A stretch of DNA of 64,000 bases from Phytohabitans aurantiacus. GTDB lineage: Bacteria > Actinomycetota > Actinomycetes > Mycobacteriales > Micromonosporaceae. A program made the translations under genes and the position numbers. Every line of letters starts with the position of its first letter. Position 1 is the first letter of the stretch. Location: positions 1 through 64,000 of the forward strand of contig NZ_BSDI01000044.1 of assembly GCF_027923225.1 (NCBI RefSeq), written 5' to 3'. The notes below the pieces were generated by a model. The model worked only from the letters and a program-made list of their open reading frames with translations. It had not been told where the DNA came from and made no database searches. Below, piece by piece: positions 32,862 to 41,344 of the stretch.

Positions 32862-32891
32862 TTGAAGTTTTGGCGGGCGGCGGTTTAGAGT
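32862..32891 (+). promoter_or_regulatory. Promoter of the rhamnose operon
   Basis: TTGAAG (32862-32867) and TAGAGT (32886-32891), 18 bp apart, make a good sigma-70-type promoter. The -10 box ends six bases before the GTG at 32898, so transcription should begin at the start codon and give a leaderless message. Confidence 0.65.
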
Positions 32892-32897
32892 CCGGGC

Positions 32898-33902
32898 GTG
32901 CGCGCACTCGTCTTTCGCGGTCCTGGTGACATCCGGGTCGAGCGGCGCCCTGACCCCGTCGCCGCGCCGGGCGAGCTGCTGATCCGGGTGCTCTCGACCG
33001 GGATCTGCGGCTCCGATCTGCACGGATACACCGGAGAAAACGGTCGCCGGCACCCCGGACAGGTGATGGGGCACGAGACCGTTGGCCGGGTCGTCGAGGG
33101 CGGGCTGCCGGAAGGCACGCTCGTGACCGTCAACCCGGTACTCGGATGTGGCCACTGCCCCGCCTGCGCCGCCGGCACCGCGCAGCTCTGCCCCACGCGC
33201 CGCGTCATCGGCGTGGATCCGGCGATCTCGTCGGCCTTCGCGGAGTTGATGACCGTGCCGGCGCCGAACGCCGTCGTCCTGCCCGACGGGGTTCCCGAAG
33301 AGCACGGCGCCCTGGTCGAACCGCTCGCCGTCGGCTACCACGCCGCCATGCGCGGCGGCGTGAGCCCGGACGACCGGGTCCTCGTCGCTGGCGGCGGCCC
33401 GATCGGCCAGGCGTGCGCGCTCGCCGCCCGCCGCCTCGGCGCCCACGAGGTACTTGTCAGCGAGCCGCATCCCGGCCGTCGAGCGCTGGTCGAGCGGCTC
33501 GGCTTCGAGGCGGTCGAGCCCAGCGCGCTCAGTAGCCGAAATGACCGCAGTAGCCGGCAGGACCGCACCGTCGTGCTGGACGCCGTCGGTTCCAGCGCCA
33601 GCCTGCGCGGCGCCTTCGAGGCGTCCACGCCCGGTGCCCGGGTGGTACTGGTCGGCATGAACGCGCCCGACGTCACCCTCGGCGCCTACGCGATCAGCAC
33701 GTTCGAGCGCAGCGTCATCGGCAGCTTCTGCTATCCGGCGCGCGAGTTCGAGGAGACCGCCGCGTGGGTGGCGAGCGGGCCGCCCGAGCTGGCGCATCTG
33801 GTCGAGGGGCGGGTATCGCTCGACGAGGCACCGGCCGCGTTCGCGGGGCTGGCCGCCGGCACGCTCGACGCCAGCAAGGTACTGGTGAGTCTGGAGGGCT
33901 GA
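32898..33902 (+). CDS. Zinc-dependent dehydrogenase of the rhamnose operon
   Basis: This 334-residue medium-chain dehydrogenase starts at GTG 32898. It has the catalytic zinc site TGICGSDLHGYTGE and GHETVGRV, the structural cluster CGHCPACAAGTAQLC, and an NAD fold starting VLVAGGGPIGQACALAA. It is the first gene of a three-gene operon with L-rhamnonate dehydratase (gap of two bases) and L-rhamnose dehydrogenase. In that setting it may oxidise 2-keto-3-deoxy-L-rhamnonate or another pathway alcohol, but its similarity to threonine/sorbitol-type dehydrogenases does not settle the substrate. A clear promoter lies immediately upstream. Confidence 0.85.
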   Translation: MRALVFRGPGDIRVERRPDPVAAPGELLIRVLSTGICGSDLHGYTGENGRRHPGQVMGHETVGRVVEGGLPEGTLVTVNPVLGCGHCPACAAGTAQLCPTRRVIGVDPAISSAFAELMTVPAPNAVVLPDGVPEEHGALVEPLAVGYHAAMRGGVSPDDRVLVAGGGPIGQACALAARRLGAHEVLVSEPHPGRRALVERLGFEAVEPSALSSRNDRSSRQDRTVVLDAVGSSASLRGAFEASTPGARVVLVGMNAPDVTLGAYAISTFERSVIGSFCYPAREFEETAAWVASGPPELAHLVEGRVSLDEAPAAFAGLAAGTLDASKVLVSLEG

Positions 33903-33904
33903 CG

Positions 33905-35083
33905 ATGGCCGTGCCGAGGATCCGGCAGCTGCGCGCGTACACGGTGCGGGGCGGGGGCGCCGACTATCACGACCAGGCGGCCGGGCACTGGATCGACGAT
34001 CACATCGCCACGCCGATGGCCCGCTACCCGGAGTACCGCCACAGTAGACAGTCGTTCGGGCTGAACGCGTTGGGGACGCTGGTCGTCGAGGCCGAGGCGG
34101 ATGACGGGAGCGTCGGGCTCGGCGTGACGGTGGGCGGCGAGCCCGGTGCCTGGATCGTCGAGAAGCACCTGGCCGGCCTCGTCGAGGGGCAGCGGGTCAC
34201 CGACCTGGAGAAGATCTGGGACCAGCTGTACCTGTCCACTCTCCACTATGGACGCAAGGGTCTGGTGCTCAACACGGTCAGCGGGATCGACCTGGCGCTG
34301 TGGGATCTGCTCGGCCAGGTACGGCAGGAGCCGGTGTACCACCTGCTCGGCGGCGCCGTCCGCGACGAACTTGTCTTCTACGCCACCGGCCCGCGCCCAG
34401 ACCTGGCCCAGAAGATGGGCTTCATCGGCGGCAAGCTGCCATTGAGGCACGGCCCCGCGGAAGGCGAGGAGGGCCTGCGCGCCAACCTCGACGCGCTCGC
34501 CGCGATGCGCCAGCGGGTCGGCGACGACTTCTGGCTCATGTGGGACTGCTGGATGTCGCTCGACCTCGACTACGCGACCCGGCTGGCGCACGCCGCCGAC
34601 GAGTACGGGCTGCGCTGGATCGAGGAGCCGCTCCTGCCCGACGACTACTGGGGCCACGCCGACCTGCGCCGCCGCATGCCGGCCCGGATGCTGCTGACCG
34701 CGGGCGAGCACGAGGCCACCCGGTGGGGCTTCCGGCTGCTGCTGGAGACGGGCCAGGTCGACATCGTCCAGCCCGACGTGGGCTGGTGCGGCGGCATCAC
34801 CGAGCTGCGGCGGATCGCCGCGCTCGCCGACAGCCACGGCAAGGCCGTCGTGCCGCACGGTTCCAGCGTGTACTCGTACCACTTCGTGCTCAGCCGGCCG
34901 AACAGCCCGTTCGCGGAGTTCCTGATGATGCACCCGGACGCCACCGAGGTGGTGCCGATGCTGCACCCGCTGCTGCTCGACGAGCCGGTGCCAGAGGGCG
35001 GCCGCCTGCGCGTGCCCGACCGCCCCGGCTTCGGCGTACGCCTCAACCGCGAGCTCGACCTGTCCCGCCCGCACACCCATTAG
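33905..35083 (+). CDS. rhmD: L-rhamnonate dehydratase
   Basis: This 392-residue enolase-superfamily enzyme starts at ATG 33905, two bases after the previous stop. It converts L-rhamnonate to 2-keto-3-deoxy-L-rhamnonate. Long stretches match the RhmD family: YRHSRQSFGLNALGTLVVE, GGEPGAWIVEKHLAGLVEGQ, TLHYGRKGLVLNTVSGIDLALWD and FYATGPRPDLAQKMGFIGGK. Metal-ligand positions are seen in WLMWDCWMSLD, WIEEPLLPDDY and LTAGEHEATR, and the catalytic His in VVPHGSSVYSYHF. It works downstream of the rhamnose dehydrogenase encoded by the next gene. The lactonase and aldolase steps are not encoded nearby. Confidence 0.93.
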   Translation: MAVPRIRQLRAYTVRGGGADYHDQAAGHWIDDHIATPMARYPEYRHSRQSFGLNALGTLVVEAEADDGSVGLGVTVGGEPGAWIVEKHLAGLVEGQRVTDLEKIWDQLYLSTLHYGRKGLVLNTVSGIDLALWDLLGQVRQEPVYHLLGGAVRDELVFYATGPRPDLAQKMGFIGGKLPLRHGPAEGEEGLRANLDALAAMRQRVGDDFWLMWDCWMSLDLDYATRLAHAADEYGLRWIEEPLLPDDYWGHADLRRRMPARMLLTAGEHEATRWGFRLLLETGQVDIVQPDVGWCGGITELRRIAALADSHGKAVVPHGSSVYSYHFVLSRPNSPFAEFLMMHPDATEVVPMLHPLLLDEPVPEGGRLRVPDRPGFGVRLNRELDLSRPHTH

Positions 35084-35093
35084 GAGGAGCACT

Positions 35094-35879
35094 GTGCTCA
35101 ATGGACGGACGGCACTGGTCACCGGTGCGTCGCGGGGGATCGGGCGCGGCGTGGCCCTCGGGCTCGCGGCGGCCGGCGCCGATGTCGCGGTCAACTACCA
35201 CCGGCCGGCGGAGGCCGAGTTCGGTCGCGACAACGCCGCCGACGCGGCCGGCGTGGTCGCCGAGATCGAGGCGTTGGGCCGGCGGGGGCTCGCCGTCGAG
35301 GCCGACGTCGCCGATGGCGCGGCCGTGCGCCAGATGGTCGACACGGTCGTCAAGGAGCTCGGCGGGTTGGACGTACTGGTCAACAGCGCCGGCATCTGCC
35401 CGTTCCACGACTTCCTCACGATGCCCGAGGAGCTGTGGGACAGGGTGCACGGCGTCAACCTCAAGGGGGCGTTCCTGTGCTCGCAGGCGGCCGCCCGGGT
35501 GATGGTCGAGCAGGGGCGCGGCGGCCGGATCATCGGCATCAGCTCGATCAGCGCGCTGGTCGGCGGCGGCATGCAGACCCACTACACGCCCACCAAGGCG
35601 GGAATGCACTCGCTGATGCAGTCGATGGCGATACCGCTGGGGCCGCACGGCATCACCTGCAACTCGGTACTGCCCGGCGCGATCGCCACCGACATCAACA
35701 AGGACGACTGGAGTGACCCGGACAAGCGCGCGTACCTGGACGGGCGCATCCCGCTCGGGCGCTTCGGCGAGCCCGACGACATCGCCGGACCGGTCGTCTT
35801 TCTCGCCTCCGACGCGGCCCGCTACGTCACCGGCTCGGCACTCTTAGTGGACGGCGGCCTATTCGTCAACCTCCAGTAG
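35094..35879 (+). CDS. L-rhamnose 1-dehydrogenase (SDR)
   Basis: This 261-residue short-chain dehydrogenase starts at GTG 35094 with AGGAGGAG upstream. It oxidises L-rhamnose to L-rhamnono-lactone in the non-phosphorylating pathway. Motifs: TGASRGIGRG cofactor loop, VNSAGICPFHDFL, and active-site SSISALVGGGMQTHYTPTKAG with catalytic Ser, Tyr and Lys. The sequences CNSVLPGAIATDINKDD and the ending LLVDGGLFVNLQ are characteristic of known L-rhamnose dehydrogenases and separate it from ordinary SDRs. It is the last gene of the rhamnose operon. Codon 251 is a rare TTA. The following zinc-ribbon gene starts only seven bases after the stop and may be co-transcribed. Confidence 0.88.
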   Translation: MLNGRTALVTGASRGIGRGVALGLAAAGADVAVNYHRPAEAEFGRDNAADAAGVVAEIEALGRRGLAVEADVADGAAVRQMVDTVVKELGGLDVLVNSAGICPFHDFLTMPEELWDRVHGVNLKGAFLCSQAAARVMVEQGRGGRIIGISSISALVGGGMQTHYTPTKAGMHSLMQSMAIPLGPHGITCNSVLPGAIATDINKDDWSDPDKRAYLDGRIPLGRFGEPDDIAGPVVFLASDAARYVTGSALLVDGGLFVNLQ

Positions 35880-35885
35880 CGAACC

Positions 35886-36827
35886 GTGCGAGACTACGGC
35901 GTGACCGCCGAACCGATCGCCGAGGCCCGCCGCTGGTGTGGCGAGTGCGACCGCCGCACGCGGCTCACCGCCGACGGCCGTCGCTGCGACCGGTGCAACC
36001 CCCTGGCCGGCCGCGACGAAGACCCGTATCGGCGGCGCGCCTGGTGCGGCGAGTGCGACCAGAACGATCGGATGATCCGCGACACGTCCGGCGCCCGCAA
36101 GTGCCGGCGCTGTCACCCGCTCGGGCGGCCACCGGCACAGTGGCCGATGCACGACGTGCCGGTCGGCTACACCGAGCAGCTCATGGCCTGCGAGTGGCTC
36201 TGCTACATCTCCCCCACGCTGCGCCGGGTCGGCGGCGACCGGCTGCGGCTGCTGCTCCAGCGCTGGTTCGACACCGGGTGGACCCCGCGCGACGTGGTAT
36301 ACGCGCTCGACCACCTGCCGACCGGCGAGGCTCAACCGGGCGACGTACCCACCGCCACCTCCGATCCGAAGATCACCGAGGCGTACGTCAAGCGCCGGCT
36401 GCGCGGCTGGCTCGACGAGGAGCAGAACCCGCTTCCCGCGATCAACCAGCAGATCTCCGGCAACCGCGAGCGCCTGGTCGCGGCCCAGCTCGCGGCGCGG
36501 GAGGCGTGGCAGCGGCGGGCGCGGCTGGCAGTACCCCCGCAGCGCTCGGCGGCGGCCGCGCAGGCGCGTGCGATCGCGCGCGACGCGGCCGCGCGTGGCC
36601 GGCGCCGCCGCCAGGAGGCCGACGAACGCGAACGCGAGCGGCGCCACGCCGAGCTGGCCAGCCAGCGGGAGGCGGCGGCGCACTGGCAGGCGCTGCTCGG
36701 CGATGCCGCGCCGCCACCGGCGCCCGAGCCCGCCAACCAGCGGCTGCGCGCGGCGCTCTCCGGCCCGACGCAGGTCATCAGCCTCCAGACGCTGTGGGAA
36801 GTGGCCCGTGCCAATCGCGGCGAATAA
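35886..36827 (+). CDS. Uncharacterised protein with two zinc-ribbon-like motifs
   Basis: I do not recognise this 313-residue protein. The N terminus repeats a Cys4 unit: RRWCGECDRRTRL..RRCDRCNPL, then RAWCGECDQNDRM..RKCRRCHPL, each likely to bind one zinc. A helical middle (ACEWLCYISPTLRRVGG, LLLQRWFDTGWTPRDVVYALDHLPTG) resembles plasmid-type or replication-associated helical domains only in a general way. The C-terminal half is highly charged, Arg/Ala/Glu-rich and predicted helical or coiled (RRRRQEADERERERRHAELASQREAAAHW). It may be a DNA- or RNA-binding protein. GTG 35886 is used as the start; GTG 35901 is an alternative. Confidence 0.6.
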   Translation: MRDYGVTAEPIAEARRWCGECDRRTRLTADGRRCDRCNPLAGRDEDPYRRRAWCGECDQNDRMIRDTSGARKCRRCHPLGRPPAQWPMHDVPVGYTEQLMACEWLCYISPTLRRVGGDRLRLLLQRWFDTGWTPRDVVYALDHLPTGEAQPGDVPTATSDPKITEAYVKRRLRGWLDEEQNPLPAINQQISGNRERLVAAQLAAREAWQRRARLAVPPQRSAAAAQARAIARDAAARGRRRRQEADERERERRHAELASQREAAAHWQALLGDAAPPPAPEPANQRLRAALSGPTQVISLQTLWEVARANRGE

Positions 36828-36918
36828 GCAGCGCTGAGCAGAAATCGTGTGAACCGGTTGGCCCCCACCGACGTATAGGTCGAAGTTGGCCGCTTCTCGC
36901 GCGGGAGGAGCCTGGGCC

Positions 36919-38163
36919 ATGAATGACGCCGTCAACGACGTCGACCGGCGCGGTCAGGCATACGCCTTGCTCGGCGCCGTGCAGGCCACGGTGGTCGCCA
37001 CGATGACCGTGGTCGCTCTTCCGTTGCCCGCGATCGGCCGCGAGCTGGGGCTCGACCCGGCCGCCGCGGCGCTCGTGGGTGTCGCGTACGCGCTCGCGTT
37101 CGGCGTGCTGCTGCCGGTGGGCGGCCGCCTGGTCGACCGGTTCGGGGCGCGGCCGCTGCTGGTGGTGGGGCTCGCGGCGTTCGCGGGCGCCTCGATCGCG
37201 GCGGCGCTCGCCGCCGGCTTCGCGACCCTGACCATCGCGCGGCTCGGGCAGGGCGCGGGTGCCGCGCTCATCGCCCCGGCGGCGCTGGCAGCGGTACGCC
37301 TGCGCACCGCCCGCGGCGCGCAGCCGAAGGTGGCCGCCGCGTGGGGCGGCCTGTCGGTGCTGGGCGCCATCGCCGGCGCCCTGCTCCCCGGCGCCGTGGA
37401 CGACTGGGTCTCGTGGCGCTGGTGCTTCGCGCCGGCGGTACTGGTCTCGGCCGCCGCCCTGCACCTGGCGCCGCGACTCGTCTCGGACCCGCAGCGCGGG
37501 CGGGGGCGTGGCCGGGCGCCGCGGCCGGTGGCGTACCTGGCCGATCGCCGCCGGGTCCTGGGATTGCTGGCGATCGGACTCTGCGCCACCGGCGCGGCAC
37601 TCGCCGGCCTGCTGCTCGTGGCGGCGCTGCCCGCGGACCGCCTCGTCCCGGCGCTCCTGCCGGGCGTCGCGGCGCTCGTACTCGCCGGCTACCTCGCCCG
37701 CCGCCCCCTGGCCGCGCGGGTGCCGGCCCGCCGCGATGCCGCGCCCGCACTGCTGACGGCGGGACTCGCGTCCGGCGCCGCCGGGCTGCTCCTGCTCTCG
37801 CGCGTCGGCCCCGACACCGGGTACGTGACGGTGGTGCTGCCCGGGCTCGTGCTGCTCGGTGCCGGGCTGGCGCTGGTGTTCGCGGCGGGCACCGTGCTCG
37901 CGCTGGCCGGGGTACCGGTGCACCGCTCCGGGCTGGCCGGCGGCGCGTTCAACGGCGCCCTGGCGCTGGGCGTGATCGCGGGGCTCGCGTTCGCGGGCGG
38001 CGCCTCGGGCACGGCGGCCGCCACAGCGGGCGTCGGTGCCGCGTTCGCGCTGCTGGCGATGCTCACCCCGCTGGCGGCCCCGCCGCGCGTGCGGATCGCC
38101 CGATTCGACGTGGCCCTGAACCACAACTCCCGCGACGTCTGGCCCCTCCACACCCGGCCCTGA
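36919..38163 (+). CDS. MFS transporter
   Basis: This 414-residue membrane protein starts at ATG 36919 behind a GGGAGGAG ribosome site. It has about twelve hydrophobic spans beginning YALLGAVQATVVATMTVVALPLPAI. The MFS motif A equivalent is GGRLVDRFGARPLLVVG between spans 2 and 3, and an RLGQGAGAALIAPAALAA segment marks span 4-5. It resembles drug-resistance or small-metabolite exporters, though the substrate is not readable. The protein is very Ala/Leu/Gly-rich. It is convergent with the anti-sigma gene, leaving seven bases between stops. Confidence 0.85.
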   Translation: MNDAVNDVDRRGQAYALLGAVQATVVATMTVVALPLPAIGRELGLDPAAAALVGVAYALAFGVLLPVGGRLVDRFGARPLLVVGLAAFAGASIAAALAAGFATLTIARLGQGAGAALIAPAALAAVRLRTARGAQPKVAAAWGGLSVLGAIAGALLPGAVDDWVSWRWCFAPAVLVSAAALHLAPRLVSDPQRGRGRGRAPRPVAYLADRRRVLGLLAIGLCATGAALAGLLLVAALPADRLVPALLPGVAALVLAGYLARRPLAARVPARRDAAPALLTAGLASGAAGLLLLSRVGPDTGYVTVVLPGLVLLGAGLALVFAAGTVLALAGVPVHRSGLAGGAFNGALALGVIAGLAFAGGASGTAAATAGVGAAFALLAMLTPLAAPPRVRIARFDVALNHNSRDVWPLHTRP

Positions 38164-38170
38164 CCAGGGG

Positions 38171-38884
38171 TTACACCGGGAGGGTGATGAAGCGGCGGCC
38201 GGCCGTGTTGACCACCTCTACCGCGGCCACGTTGTCCGGGGCCACCGCCGCGCTGCCGTCCAGCGTGGTGCCGCCGCTCTCGCCGGCCTTCGACACGATC
38301 CAGCCAGCGGCGATCTCCCGCGAGCCGTCCTTGCCCACCACGATCAGCCGGCAGTTCTCCCCAGCGGGGATGCCGTTGACCGCGGCGTTGACCCGCACCC
38401 AGCCGGCGGCCGGTACGACGCGGGCGGTCAGGCGCACCCCGCTCGACGGGTCCTCGACCGTGCCGGCGCGGGTGCCCGGTACAGCAGACGTCACCGACAC
38501 CGACGGCGCCGACGGTGTGGTCTGGGCACTCGGCGCCGGGGCCGTATTGCGGCCCACCGCGACCCCGGCGCCGAGCGCCCCAGCTAGTGCGACCGCCGCC
38601 GCGGCGACCGCCGGCACCCAACGGCGCCGGCTGCTCCGCGTGGCCTCGCCGCGCACCTGGCGCAGCGTCCGCTGGAGCACCAGGTCGGCGTCCGGCGGGC
38701 CCTGCAGCAGGGCCTCCGACGGGATGTCGTTGAGCAAATCCTTCACCGCCTCCAGCTCCGCCAGGTCGGCCCGGCACTCCGGGCACTCGGCGAGGTGGGC
38801 GTCGACAGCGTGCCGCTCGTCGGGGTCGAGCGTCTCCAGCACGTACGCGCCAAGCTGCGGCGCCTCGTGGGAACCAGCGCTCAT
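38171..38884 (-). CDS. Anti-sigma factor with zinc-finger and one membrane span
   Basis: This 237-residue protein starts at ATG 38884, overlapping the sigma stop codon (TGATGA). The cytoplasmic N-terminal domain has the zinc-containing anti-sigma motif HAVDAHLAECPECRADLAEL (HxxxCxxC). One membrane span is seen near residue 90 (VPAVAAAAVALAGALGAGVAVG). The exported C-terminal domain (about residues 130-237) resembles the RskA-type domain (VVPAAGWVRVNAAVNGIP, CRLIVVGKDGS). It should hold the ECF sigma factor encoded just upstream until an outside signal triggers release, often by proteolysis. Overlap supports translational coupling. Confidence 0.92.
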   Translation of the reverse strand: MSAGSHEAPQLGAYVLETLDPDERHAVDAHLAECPECRADLAELEAVKDLLNDIPSEALLQGPPDADLVLQRTLRQVRGEATRSSRRRWVPAVAAAAVALAGALGAGVAVGRNTAPAPSAQTTPSAPSVSVTSAVPGTRAGTVEDPSSGVRLTARVVPAAGWVRVNAAVNGIPAGENCRLIVVGKDGSREIAAGWIVSKAGESGGTTLDGSAAVAPDNVAAVEVVNTAGRRFITLPV

Positions 38885-39405
38885 CACGCCACCCCTTTCA
38901 GGGCGGCGGAGCGCCCGAGCAGCAGTTCTCGCAGGTTCTTCATCGCGTTGTGGGACCGGGACTTGACGGTGCCCGGCGGGATGCCGAGATGTTCCGCGGT
39001 CTCCGCGACGCTGCGCCCCTCGAAGTAGATCTCCACGAGCACGCTGCGGTGCTCCTCGGAGAGGCGTTCCAGGGCGTCCATCGCCACCACGGAGTCGACC
39101 ACCCGATCGGCGTGGTCACGCTCGACCGGCACCGTGGCCGGCGACTCGGCGACCTCCGTCGGCCTGATCGACTTCGCGCGCATCTTGTCGGTCATGACGT
39201 TGCGCGCCACCGTGAACAGCCAGCCCCGGATCGAGCCGGTCTGCTCCGACAGCGTCGCGGCGTGCCGCCAGGCCCGGATGAGGGTCTCCTGCAGCACGTC
39301 TTCGGCCAGCGCACGGTCACCGGTCACCCGGCTCGCGTACGCCAGCAGCGCCTTGCCATGCTGCTCGTACAGCGACCTCACCAGCGCCTCGTCGCTGGAA
39401 GCCAT
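38884..39405 (-). CDS. ECF sigma factor (SigL-like)
   Basis: This 173-residue sigma factor starts at ATG 39405. Region 2 is YASRVTGDRALAEDVLQETLIRAWRHAATL with WLFTVARNVMTDKMR (about residues 20-80). Region 4 is LSEEHRSVLVEIYFEGRSVAETAEHLGIPPGTVKSRSHNAMKNLRELL (about residues 115-165). It pairs with the overlapping anti-sigma gene, as in M. tuberculosis SigL/RslA. In the upstream gap of 58 bp before the DUF1996 lipoprotein gene I do not see a clear autoregulated promoter. Confidence 0.92.
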   Translation of the reverse strand: MASSDEALVRSLYEQHGKALLAYASRVTGDRALAEDVLQETLIRAWRHAATLSEQTGSIRGWLFTVARNVMTDKMRAKSIRPTEVAESPATVPVERDHADRVVDSVVAMDALERLSEEHRSVLVEIYFEGRSVAETAEHLGIPPGTVKSRSHNAMKNLRELLLGRSAALKGVA

Positions 39406-39463
39406 CCGCCCGCCCCTCTCCCCGCGGTCACTGGCACTACGACGGGACCGCGCGATCGGTTCA

Positions 39464-40381
39464 CTAACAATCCTCGCCGGTGTTCAGGCATTTCACGATG
39501 CGGGTCATCAGCTTCTCCGACATGAGGTTGACCAGGAACGCGTGGTCGGTCACCGGGTTGCCCCGCTGGTCCGGAAACCCGTCGATCGCGAACCGGTCGC
39601 CGTCCGGCCGCGAGTACGCCACCACCAGCCGCAGCCGCGGCACCGCGAATGTCCCGGATGGACACCCCTGCTGTCCGGGAAACACCAGGTGGGCGCGGTG
39701 GTCCGGGCTGTCGACGCGCCGCCCGTCCCAGCAGCTCGGAAAGTCGAACACGCGCAGCACCCGCGCCCCTCGGGGGCACAGCGGGTAGCGGGTGCCGAGC
39801 GAGCCGCCGCCCGCGCAGGTCCAGGTGGGCCGGGCCAGCCCGGTGTCGTGGGTGGCGGCGCGGGCGTCGCCGGTGGTCGCCCTCATGAGCCGCGGCATCG
39901 CCACGACCTCGCTATTCGGGTCCGGGTACGCCGTCAGCGTCACCGACAGCGGCACCTCGATCTCGCCGTGGCCGGTATCGGCGCGAACGCCCTTCCTCAA
40001 GACCGGCCAGTAGTACGTGGACTTGTCGCCGTTGGTGCAGGTCGTATCCGCGGCGGCGAGGGTCGCGTCGGTCGAGTCGAGCCCGGTCGAGAGGTTGCCG
40101 ACGTAGTCGTGCACGTGATGCGGCGGGCCGGGCACGCCGGGCGCGACGACGTAGTTGGCGGTGTTGCGGTGGCCTTCGAGGTTGCGCCCGCAGGACCAGG
40201 TGAAGACGTTGGGGCCGAGCGTCGGCTCGCTGCCCGACGCGGTGACCTTCGCGTAGTAAGGATCATCGGCGCGCTCGTCCGTCGACTGTGAACCGCACGC
40301 CTGCAGCGCGAACGCGAGAACCAGAAATACCGTGAACCGGCCGGCACGGCTGGCCGTATTGGAGGCAACCACATCAATCAC
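39464..40381 (-). CDS. Secreted DUF1996 lipoprotein
   Basis: This protein of about 305 residues starts at GTG 40381 or 40372. A signal sequence with lipobox (VFLVLAFALQAC) is followed by a DUF1996-type domain: TFSW-like VFTWSCGRNLEGHRN, then the hallmark PPHHVHDYVGN, STYYWPVL, WTCAGGGS..YPLCP and a late FPSCWDGRRVDSPDHRAHLVFP. The many paired Cys suggest disulphides outside the cell. DUF1996 proteins are secreted and of unknown function; some are in polysaccharide-degrading or cell-wall contexts. The gene ends 58 bp before the ECF sigma start. The reading frame continues upstream but without family similarity. Confidence 0.82.
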   Translation of the reverse strand: MIDVVASNTASRAGRFTVFLVLAFALQACGSQSTDERADDPYYAKVTASGSEPTLGPNVFTWSCGRNLEGHRNTANYVVAPGVPGPPHHVHDYVGNLSTGLDSTDATLAAADTTCTNGDKSTYYWPVLRKGVRADTGHGEIEVPLSVTLTAYPDPNSEVVAMPRLMRATTGDARAATHDTGLARPTWTCAGGGSLGTRYPLCPRGARVLRVFDFPSCWDGRRVDSPDHRAHLVFPGQQGCPSGTFAVPRLRLVVAYSRPDGDRFAIDGFPDQRGNPVTDHAFLVNLMSEKLMTRIVKCLNTGEDC

Positions 40382-40450
40382 CGTAGAGCCAGCGCCGGTC
40401 CTGGCGACAATTGCCTGCCCGCCTGGCGATCGCAACGCGGGGTGAGTCCA

Positions 40451-41344
40451 ATGAGTACCCGTCCGCTGATCGTCCTCATCGTCGCCGCCGCGCTGGCGGG
40501 GTGCGGGGCGCCAGCGGCACGCTCTGTCCCTGACGTCACGGGGCCTGCCACCGGCCCTGCCTCCGGGGCCGGTGGTTCGGCGCCTCTGGTGCTGCGGGTG
40601 GCCGAGCTCGACGGGTTCTCGCCCATCGTGATCAGCGGTGACGGGCGCACGGTGTACCGGTTCGACCGCGACTCGACCGATCCTCCGGCCAGCGAGTGCT
40701 GGACCATGTGCCTGAAGACCTGGGAGCCGGTGCTGGCGCCGGACGGTTTCCGGGTCGAGACGGGCATCGAGCCGCAGATGGTCGGCACCGTGACCCGGCT
40801 GGACGGCGGTAAGCAGCTGACCCTGGACGGCTGGCCGATGTACCACTTCCGCAAGGACGTGCGGCTCGGCCAGACCGCCGGACACGGCGCGGGCAACGTC
40901 TGGTTCGCGATCGGGCCGCGCGGCGGGAAAGCCGAGCAGGCGGCCGCACCGGCGAAACCGGGCACCTCCGGCCGGCCGCAGGTCCTGCGGGTGGCGTACC
41001 TGGACCGCTTCTCCCCCGTCGTGATCAACGGCACCGGCCGCACGGTGTACCGGTACGACCGGGACCGCACGAACCCGCCGAAGAGCGCGTGCACCGGCGA
41101 GTGCCTGGAACGCTGGGAGCCGGTACTGGCACCGGACGGCGTGCAGATCGACGCCACCCTCGACGCCAGCCTCGTCGGCGTGATCACCCGGCCGGGCGGC
41201 GCCCAGCAGCTCACGCTCGACAGCCGCCCCCTGTACTACTTCCGCACCGACCGGAAGCTCGGCCAGACCGCCGGCCACGGCGTGGGCGACGACTGGTTCG
41301 CGGTCTCCCCCGACGGATCCCGCGCCAAACGCGTCGCGTCTTAG
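40451..41344 (+). CDS. Lipoprotein with duplicated PF03640-type domain
   Basis: This 297-residue lipoprotein starts at ATG 40451. The lipobox is AAALAGC. Two homologous halves follow, each with LRVAxLDxFSPxVI, GRTVYRFDRD, a Cys pair (ECWTMCLKTWEPVLAP and ACTGECLERWEPVLAP), LTLDGWPMYHFRKD / LTLDSRPLYYFRTD and LGQTAGHGxGxxWFA. This is the COG4315/PF03640 secreted repeat found in actinobacteria; some relatives are tied to extracellular electron or metal handling, but the role is unclear. It is divergent from the DUF1996 gene. The final G of its TAG stop is the first base of the dispersed element copy B. Confidence 0.87.
   Translation: MSTRPLIVLIVAAALAGCGAPAARSVPDVTGPATGPASGAGGSAPLVLRVAELDGFSPIVISGDGRTVYRFDRDSTDPPASECWTMCLKTWEPVLAPDGFRVETGIEPQMVGTVTRLDGGKQLTLDGWPMYHFRKDVRLGQTAGHGAGNVWFAIGPRGGKAEQAAAPAKPGTSGRPQVLRVAYLDRFSPVVINGTGRTVYRYDRDRTNPPKSACTGECLERWEPVLAPDGVQIDATLDASLVGVITRPGGAQQLTLDSRPLYYFRTDRKLGQTAGHGVGDDWFAVSPDGSRAKRVAS

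Noticed and set aside
35886..36827. Assignment of the zinc-ribbon protein as a replication initiator
   Set aside because: Only a general helical resemblance; no catalytic or winged-helix motif could be seen.
39378..39779. Minus-strand frame between the sigma factor and the DUF1996 gene
   Set aside because: It overlaps the DUF1996 coding region in another frame and shows no domain.
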